Shown in pieces: positions 57,233-64,000 of a stretch of 64,000 bases of DNA. The first letter of the stretch is position 1. The number at the start of each line of letters is the position of its first letter. Source of the stretch: Oscheius dolichura (taxonomy: Eukaryota > Nematoda > Chromadorea > Rhabditida > Rhabditidae); NCBI GenBank assembly GCA_932521035.1, contig OW051493.1:7192001-7256000 (forward strand). The letters are read 5' to 3'. The notes under the pieces were generated by a model, which saw nothing but the letters and a program-made list of their open reading frames with translations, made no database searches and was not told the origin of the DNA. The position numbers and the translations under genes were made by a program.

Positions 57233-58602
57233 ATGAACCGTTGGTTTGTCTGGATTCTTCTGTCTCTGTCTCTGCCGTCCTCGTCAGATGGAATGGTCAT
57301 CCTCCCCGCTACCAAGCCGCCGACTACCGGCGACGATGACTCTCGTCGTTTTTTGACTTGTGCCACCAACAAATTCTATGCCAATGGAGTTCATTACCCT
57401 CTGGAAGAAGTTTGTCTTTTTATTGGAAGATAGTCATAATTCTCAAATTCTAGGAAACAGTTGAAAGAGCCACGCATTATTCGTATTATTGTTATCTTGT
57501 GATTGAGATGGCGGTAATCTGTGATGCCAACACGGTCAGTATGACGGGCGGCATCGTCGACGGATGGTTGGATTTTGCTTCTGGTTGTGAGGGAGTTGGT
57601 AGCAGAATACGTTGTTATTGTGGTGACCAAGAGTTCTGTAATGGAGATGCGACATTGATACACGTAAGGGCTTCTTCGGTGTCTACCCAGATTCACTTCA
57701 GGAGTTGCTACAAGTCGACAGGGTTGCCCCTATGGATCAGGGTCTTCGGAATTGTGCTTTTGAAGTCCTTAAACAGGCATTCGACTACAGTAAGATAAGA
57801 TATTGATTAGTAATATGACTGATATTCAGCTCCGAAGTCGACAACACCGGCAGCCAGTACAGCGACGGCTCCCCTGACTACTCCGCCTGTAAAAGAGAAA
57901 GGCAAGCTGTCGTATGAGGAGACATTCGCCGGCTTCAAGACAAAGTCGGTTTTTAAGTATTATACGGGCTATAAAGAAGGGTTCAGAGAAAAAAAGAAGG
58001 CGACCTACAGCCGGCAGTACCGCGACTTCGACGAGCGCTACTCGCTGATTTATTTCTACTGCTTCATCCTGTTGACACTGGTAGTCGTCGGGCAGATGCG
58101 TCGCTACGTGGTGGATCGATATGACCTCCAGGAGGACTTGTCTCTGTGGTTTGAGAAGAAGAAGGAGGACGAGATGCTGTGGTGGGAGAGATTGCGAGAA
58201 TCTACTCGAAACTATCGACGGGAATACACTCGGGCCGGAGACGAGTACTGGAGGAGGGTCAAGAGGCGGGACAAGAAGGCGATGGTGGCGAGGATAGCCG
58301 AGTGGAAGGACAGGTACGAGAGGGGCGGCGAGTGCCAGTGGGTCGAGAGTGACGGCGTGCCGAAGAAGAAGGAGTACACGCCGGAGGCCATCGAGAAGCG
58401 GGCACACGACTGGGCAGAACGCGAGGAGCGGGTCACGCTGCTCGGCCAGCAGGCAGATGCCGATGCGGGCGCCGCCACCCTGGAGAAGGAGAAGGCCGAC
58501 GAGGAGGACAAGCGCCACAGGGACGAGCTGCTGAAGGAGATCGGCCAGCCGGTCAAGCCGCTGGTGGCCGTCAAACGCCGGAGGCACCAGTACATCAAGT
58601 GA
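57233..58602 (+). CDS. Type I membrane protein with cysteine-rich ectodomain and long charged cytoplasmic tail
   Basis: About 415 residues over four exons. Signal peptide MNRWFVWILLSLSLPSSSDG at 57233. An ectodomain of about 110 residues with roughly eight cysteines (LTCATNKFYANG, YYCYLV, CYCGDQEFCNGD) has the C-x-C ... CNGD ending of three-finger (Ly6) or activin-receptor-like ectodomains. A Thr/Pro-rich stalk (TPKSTTPAAST) leads to a membrane helix (YSLIYFYCFILLTLVVVG). The cytoplasmic tail of about 170 residues is strongly charged and helical (EKKKEDEMLWWERLRESTRN, EREERVTLLGQQADADAGAA), with GC-rich codons. The third exon is reached through a 38-nt intron (ending CTTCAG), which is the only choice that keeps the frame open. 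Ly6-type is a guess from the cysteine spacing; the tail is not like a kinase. The end is at 58602. Confidence 0.6.
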
Positions 58603-59055
58603 AGAGACCGAGAGAAGACTTAGAGCAAGGACAGAGGAAAATAAATCAGCGATAACAAAAAGAACGAGCCTCCTGATTTTCTTGCAAAATCCTCTTGTTC
58701 TTCTTCGGTTCTAACGCTGTACGAGCTTCTTCGAGTTTTCTCCTTTGCTCGAAACTTCATCCAATTGTCCATTTATCGCCAAGCTGGATAACCCCAACTC
58801 AGCATTCCAAAAAATCTTTCCAACGCTTCGAGAAGAAGGCTGGCTAAAGGTGATACCTTTGGTCTAGGTTACAAAAAACCATCGCACACTTGGACGCGAG
58901 CCAGGCCATAGCGCACTGCTGCCGAGATTCTACGGGTGCGGGCGCGTGCACTCTTGTAAGCTGGTTCATTGGTTTAGGACTGTTTCTTTTTAAAATTCTC
59001 TGGTTTATTATTATTAGATCCGTCATGTTGTCCTCCTTTACCCATATATTACATC
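58603..59055. other. Intergenic between convergent genes
   Basis: About 450 bp with one copy of the dispersed CTGCCGAGATTCTACGGGTG element at 58917-58945. Nothing else recognised. Confidence 0.4.
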
Positions 59056-61024
59056 TTATGAGGAATGATATGCTCCACCATGTGTAAAAAGAACTCGGCC
59101 GTTGGGGGTAGGTGGCCATTTGCGTCTCCCAGCCAATATTTCATCTGAATCCATTATCTCATCCCGAAAAATCGATGTCCTCACTTTCTCCTGTGCTTTT
59201 GTCGCCAGTTGTAAGAATGTCTGTGCTAATGTGTTCATCCGGACCACATTATGACAGCTAGCGTAAATGTTATTTACGAAGAGGTCACCCGTTGCGGTCA
59301 TCGGAGCGTAGACGCCTCGCTCGCGGACAGTCGACTTCGAACGGATTACAGAGACATGCAGGGCTGGAAAACGGGGGATTTTCTCTGGAAATGGAGTGGG
59401 TTAGACCTTCGTCTTCATCGTAGGCCGCCTCAAAGACGCAATCTCCCGCATGGAGGTCTTCCGCGTAGACGAGATCACTGATCCGGGAGTCATTACAATC
59501 CACCTAGAAATTATTGGGTCTCCAAACGAAAAGGAAGGGGTGTACCTTGTAGATATAATGTTGGGGAGTCAATTTCAAGATTTCTCTCTCTGTTTCCAGT
59601 CGAATAAATGAAGCGACGGTTTGGGGAAGTCGATGGAGGAATGTTGTGACCGGGGTGAAGGAGTACTAAACTGGCTGGAGCCTCTAAATACGAAAAACAA
59701 CTCACGGCGTTGTTTTCCGAGGTCAGGACAAGGTCTCCAATCTCCAGTTGATCCATTCGTTTCTTTCCAGCCGGGGTATCAACCAGGGTATCACCAGAGA
59801 AACAAGCAGGGACTCCCGAAGCGACAGGATAGTAGTAGCCAGCTTGGGTGACGGGGATCACTTGCTCTCCTACCTAGAAACCGCCCTTTAATTTTATAAT
59901 TTGGGGTAACAACAACCTGGACGTATTGGTCGATAGGAGCTCCAGGAATATTAGGATCAGCCGAAGGAGGAGTAACATATCCGGTATCTACAGGCACATC
60001 GGCTGCTCCCTTGCTCCCGTAGCTGTCTCCACTCTCGCTGATAGAGTTCTCGGAGAGATCAGTCTGCCCAGGACTCTGTTGCACCTCGCCGACTTTGTCC
60101 AAAATACGGCTGATATCGTTTTGAGAATCCACGGATACTGTAGAAGGGAATAGGGGAGATAGAGGCTCAATATACCGTCATTTGTCGGCTCTGGAGGGTC
60201 CGGGACGCAGTTCATCCGGGTTACGGTAACTTCATAGCTGATCCTGAAAAGAAAATCGGGATACTGTAGCTATTTTCGAATTGTGTGGTTTCCCGGTTTC
60301 CCTGCCCTTTCACTTACGATCCATCCGAGGTTTCAATCTTCCTGACATTCGAAATCAGATCAAATCCGGTTTGTCGTCCATCTCGCAAAACTTCTCCTGT
60401 AAATCGGCGGGGTTATCACTGGCTGAAGGGATAACTGACCCCCGCTGTAGACTTCGCCGGCGTGGACGATGGGCTTACCCACCTCGGCTCCAAATCGAAG
60501 ACCACTGTAGTGACAGCACTGGAGACGCAGACTGTAACAGGGAGAAAATGGGTAGGGCCCCACAGGGAATAATTACCCGCCATCTTGTGAAGCGACGAAT
60601 CCTCCCACCCAGGTCAGGGGATTGTTACAGGTAACGGAATCGAACACAGCCGGGCAATCGGCCTGTTGAGCCGGGGAATTGGAATACCGCGCCCTGATCC
60701 GCTGGTGATCTCCGTCACGGAAGAAGCCGTCTTCTCCCTCGGGACCGGACTGAAATCCCCGTTGTTTTGCTTCGAAAACCCGATTAAAACCCACGGTAAA
60801 TTTAGAGTCGTGTAGAATATTCCGACCACCAGCATCTGCTCCAAAACATTGTGGAGTGGCACAGCCGAGGACTGGAGTCCCAGAGGGAAGAACCTAAATC
60901 TTACTGTAAAAGAAGGAGAAGAAAAAGTTACCTCAAAACGGAAAGGTATCCCGGAACCGCCACAAGCTCCTGCAGCGACTGTTGATACTCCGAGGAGAAA
61001 GAGGAGAGCCGCTGGTGCTAGCAT
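59056..61024 (-). CDS. Warthog-type hedgehog-related protein with complete Hint domain
   Basis: About 530 residues. Signal peptide MLAPAALLFLLGVSTVAAG at 61024. The Warthog domain follows: ACGGSGIPFRFE, then DGFFRDGDHQR, TWVGGF, LRLQCCHYSGLRFG, PIVHAGEVYSGGQ, FDLISNVRK and SYEVTVTRMNC. A Ser/Pro/Gly-rich linker leads to the Hint domain, which begins CFSGDTLVDTPAGKKRMDQL, the invariant Cys-Phe start for self-cleavage. Then come VLTSENN, FLHRLPQTVASFI, LKLTPQHYIYK, RGVYAPMTATGDLFVNN and IYASCHN. In Hint proteins the Cys and the TATGD/HNV blocks catalyse thioester cleavage; here Cys, the TPQH His and the Thr/Asp region are all kept, so autoprocessing is expected. One intron is 40 nt and needs skipping of a nearer AG to keep frame. 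Warthogs in worms shape cuticle and seam cells. The stop is at 59056. Assignment is firm. Confidence 0.9.
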
Positions 61025-61970
61025 CCTGAACCGCGCTGTCACCAGCGGAAACCCAAAAGAAAGGAAAATGAAGGGGGAAGGACGATTAGGGTTCAGCGAC
61101 CAAGCTGCAGGAATGATTGCAAAAACTAGCAACGAATTTCTGCGGAATGTTTTGTTCGAGGGGAGGGGGGATACGGGTTAGGAACTGTTTATTCTACTTC
61201 AGATGGTAATATTTGAGAGCTTCGAGACATACGTGGCCCGAACGCAATCCAGGGCCTGGCTTAACCGGCCCCTTCGGAAAAGAGAGCCGGGTCTAGGCCA
61301 CTGGTACAAAATGACCATTTATGCTGCAAGATCTACTAGGTCCAGTCCGCTTGAATCTATAGCTGCTCCATCTGGCGACTTGTAAACCGGCATACTCATC
61401 CCGGAGGCGTTTGGAGCACAACAAGGTTCACTCTTCACAACATCTTCAGGCTTTTATAGGCAAAATGAGGATATGGATGTTTTCTGTCCCCGATGCAGGA
61501 CCATTTTGTTTGGAACCCCTATAAATTCTCTGGAAGCCCAGGAAGAATTCCTCGGCTCTGACTGGGAATCCCGCGTAAGGATATGCCCCTTTTAATGCTA
61601 GCAAGAAAAATAGAGAAACTGAAAGCCTATTTTTCCTTTTTCCGATTCTCAATTGACGGCGTCTTGTAAATAATCGCAGTAGATTGTCAGCCAGTGGATA
61701 GGGGGAATAAGGGGAGAGAGCGCGATAAAGGATCAGGAGACGACGGGAAGCCACGCTTGGGACAGTCGTGAAACAATGCGCCGGGAAAGGGGGTCGAAGG
61801 GTCACTTTTCAGGAAACAATGGAAAAAGAAAAGGAGAGATGAATCCGGTCTGACGAGGTGGGAGACGGCCGTCGGCAGAAAAGCAATGGATAAACTCAAG
61901 ATATTTCAGCGGAGATAAATAATTTAATGACCCGGACAATGGGAGATAATGACAATAACAGTACCAGTAA
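61025..61970. other. Intergenic; Warthog promoter and downstream gene 3' region
   Basis: About 950 bp with the presumed Warthog promoter. No further motif recognised. Confidence 0.4.
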
Positions 61971-63927
61971 TTAATTGAGACAGACAGAGATAGGGTGATT
62001 AAAAGGATGAAAGAGCTCGCCGTCGTAGTTCTTAACAAAGCACTCGGCATAGGAGGGATCAGTAATAATGACTTTGGCAGAGTACTGAAATAGAGGAGTC
62101 GGTGAACAGATAGAGACAATGAACTCACCGTATTACGGCCATTGAAAAACTTTATACAAGAGTTTTCATTCTTATCCAACCTGATGAACTCCTCTCCAAT
62201 CAAATCGATGATGTCCTTTTCTGTGGCGCTGAAAATTAGCCTCTTTTTTGAGAAAGAAAGCGTAAAGGATTTTGCACGATGCCTTGGATTAGTAGGTTTC
62301 TAGATACCCCCGCAGAATTCCAGAAAAACTAAACTGGAGTCCTCCCGGGGAACTTGTACTCAAACGGTATTTAAGAGTCGAACCATGAGTCAGAATATCT
62401 CCGAGCTGTCGTGAAAAATCAACTCACAGTTTAGGGAGATCTTGAAAGAGGATGATGGCCCTGGGCACCAGCTGGTTACAATTGGTCTCAGGCGGCTCCA
62501 CAGTGAAGTTGCCCATGGGTTCTGAAAAAACAACATGTATTGAAGGGCATTCTTCCTTTTCCCCACGGATTATTCGTGTAGGGCTAGAGTCGCCGTTTTG
62601 TACATGCTATTCAAAACTATTCCCGAAACATCCCAGCGGACCATATTACAGTCCTATGTAGGGATTCCCATTTTTCCTTCTCTACGAGACAGGCCTTACA
62701 AAAAGAACAGGTTCATATTCCATGAGCACGTTTTTAACGTCTCTTGCAAAGAAAACTTCTTGTCTAGCCCGGAAGCGGAAGTCAGCTGATTGTGATAATC
62801 TCTCCGCTGGCTCACCACTATCTATTATTAATTTACGGTCAGGAAAACATTAGAGTCTAATGATTAGCCGAGGCTCTCAGGTTAAAGACTAGTCCGATGG
62901 CTCAAGATGCACTCCGCAGAGCACTTGCCCGGCCAGTTTGTGGACTAGTCAAAGGGCAGGGAAAGGGCAGGGAAAGGGCAGGGAAAGGGCAGGGAAAGGG
63001 CAGACGAAGGACACACAAGTGCACCGCAAGTCTAAGGACTCTCACGGCTCTTTTCTGGAAGTCTATCTTCCTTTTTTAAGTTTAAAAAAGATAGAAAGTA
63101 TCAGTATTTCTATTCATTTCAATTAAATTCCGCTCAAAATGTAATTTAATCTCTTCTGGCAGTTCGAAGGCCACTGGAGAGGATCTGGTCGATTTCCCGA
63201 TACCAATTGCCCTCGACTTATTGTCTCTCCCTTATTTATACCCTCCCTCCTATCTCCGCCGCCTTTATCTCAAGATGTTATTTTATTGCGGTTTACTACC
63301 AGCCCACTCCGGCTCGCTTCCGACTCGACTCTCTGGCCGACACAGCACACCAAACAGTCAGAATGGTCTCTAGCCGAAAATAAGACGAAAAATACTGCCT
63401 AGTTTTTAAAAAGGAAAGAAGATAATAATACTCACCACCATTGGCGTCCAATCGACTTAAAGTGAGCCGGCAGCCAGGGAAAGGGTTCCCGTGAGGGAAT
63501 TCGGTAAATTCCACAGCGTCCAGTTCATCGTCAAAGATGAAGTGGACGCACTTCTAAAAATAGTATTTTTTTTCTCAAATTCGGCTTTCTTCTACTCACC
63601 GTGCCATCTTCATTGCTCCTGGCGGTGTTGAACAGGACTTGGGGGAACCGGACGTGGCCGAAAGAGTTGCACAAACTGTCGGCGAACGAGAAGATGGCGA
63701 ACTTGTTCACCCTAAATGCATTCCCATTGTTTGAGGGAGGAAAGTGACCAACTTCAAGAGCCCCTTGACTACTACGGTGCGGTAGGCAGGGTAGGTCTGC
63801 ACAGATTCTGAGCATTGTAGAGCCATTTGCAGAGGTTCTTCGAAGGATGCGGACGGGATGGCGGAGTAGTCCATCTGGAACTTGGTGGCGACTCTTTTTG
63901 AGAGGAAAGTCAGTTCGGCGACAATCT
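61971..63927 (-). CDS. Extracellular cysteine-containing protein, unknown family, 5' part outside window
   Basis: The first exon seen begins at 63927 after an acceptor (TTTATTCCAG). It reads IVAELTFLSKRVATKFQMDY, then PLQMALQCSESVQTYPAYRT, VNKFAIFSFADSLCNSFGHV and RFPQVLFNTARSNEDGT. The next exon gives KCVHFIFDDELDAVEFTEFP and GNPFPGCRLTLSRLDANG. After an intron of about 900 nt come NFTVEPPETNCNQLVPRAII, then SATEKDIIDLIGEEFIRLD, SCIKFFNGRN, and a last exon with DPSYAECFVKNYDGELFH ending PISVCLN at 61971. At least eight cysteines and NFT/NTA-type glycosylation sites suggest a secreted or surface protein. I do not recognise the family. The signal peptide would lie to the right of the window. 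Exon phases agree throughout, so the gene is real. Confidence 0.65.
62949..63003 (+). repeat. 11-bp G-rich minisatellite, G-quadruplex-prone
   Basis: About five perfect copies of GGGCAGGGAAA inside the long intron of the right-edge gene. The plus strand has runs of GGG spaced by 2-3 bases, so it could form a G-quadruplex. Confidence 0.85.
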
Positions 63928-64000
63928 GGAATAAAATTGATTAGAATAGGTTGGGAAAGAGTGCCAATGGGAGGATGAACGGAGATTTAGATATAATAAT

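Overview
This window is nuclear DNA from a nematode, most likely a compact-genome rhabditid-type species; the genus cannot be fixed from the sequence. The evidence is: TTAGGC-type telomeric hexamers; a slicer-dead WAGO-class Argonaute; a Warthog (nematode hedgehog-related) gene with a complete Hint domain; a MOLO-1-like receptor auxiliary protein; an HMT-1-type ABC transporter; a 5S rRNA very close to the Caenorhabditis form; and very short introns, mostly 36-50 nt, with GT donors and TTTTAG or TTTCAG acceptors. Because almost every gene is split into short exons, the models below were built by reading exons across GT-AG junctions. Gene spans include introns.

Layout, left to right. 1-2753: HMT-1/ABCB6 half transporter (-), cut by the left edge. 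4880-8983: mucin-like secreted protein (-) with a new-looking two-cysteine repeat and two Sushi domains. 9450-10610: coiled-coil protein (+). 11202-12473: F-box-like protein (-). 12669-13885: LINE remnant with endonuclease only (-). 13995-14113: single 5S rRNA gene (+). 15562-18928: WAGO-class Argonaute (-). 14.6-25.7 kb also holds a family of secreted proteins of unknown function: two full genes (21168-23413 and 23819-25675) and two broken copies.

26057-35103 is one long Cys-loop ligand-gated channel gene (-). One of its introns, between the M1 and M2 exons, holds about 4.5 kb of an 11-bp satellite carrying the telomeric hexamer. The true 3' splice site and first nine bases of the next exon are copied twice inside that array. 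Another intron of the same gene holds a tRNA-Ser relic without an anticodon arm.

37031-37593 is a 107-residue chromodomain protein (-). 38787-44518 is a fork-head transcription factor (-) with a 3.9-kb first intron. 45169-46001 is a nearly perfect foldback element flanked by TA. 46182-47910 is a TRAIP-type RING E3 ligase (-). 47911-53529 is a 5.6-kb stretch without a firm gene that holds clustered hairpin motifs. 53530-55171 is MOLO-1-like (+). 55536-56503 is a small secreted hedgehog-related protein without Hint (-). 57233-58602 is a membrane protein with a cysteine-rich ectodomain (+). 59056-61024 is Warthog (-). 61971-63927 is the 3' part of a secreted cysteine-containing protein (-), cut by the right edge.

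The genes do not form one pathway. Shared themes are secretion and the cell surface (mucin, tandem family, Warthog pair, MOLO-1-like, channel) and genome defence or chromatin (WAGO, chromodomain, TRAIP). The most unusual feature is the telomere-like satellite with duplicated splice acceptors inside the ion-channel intron.
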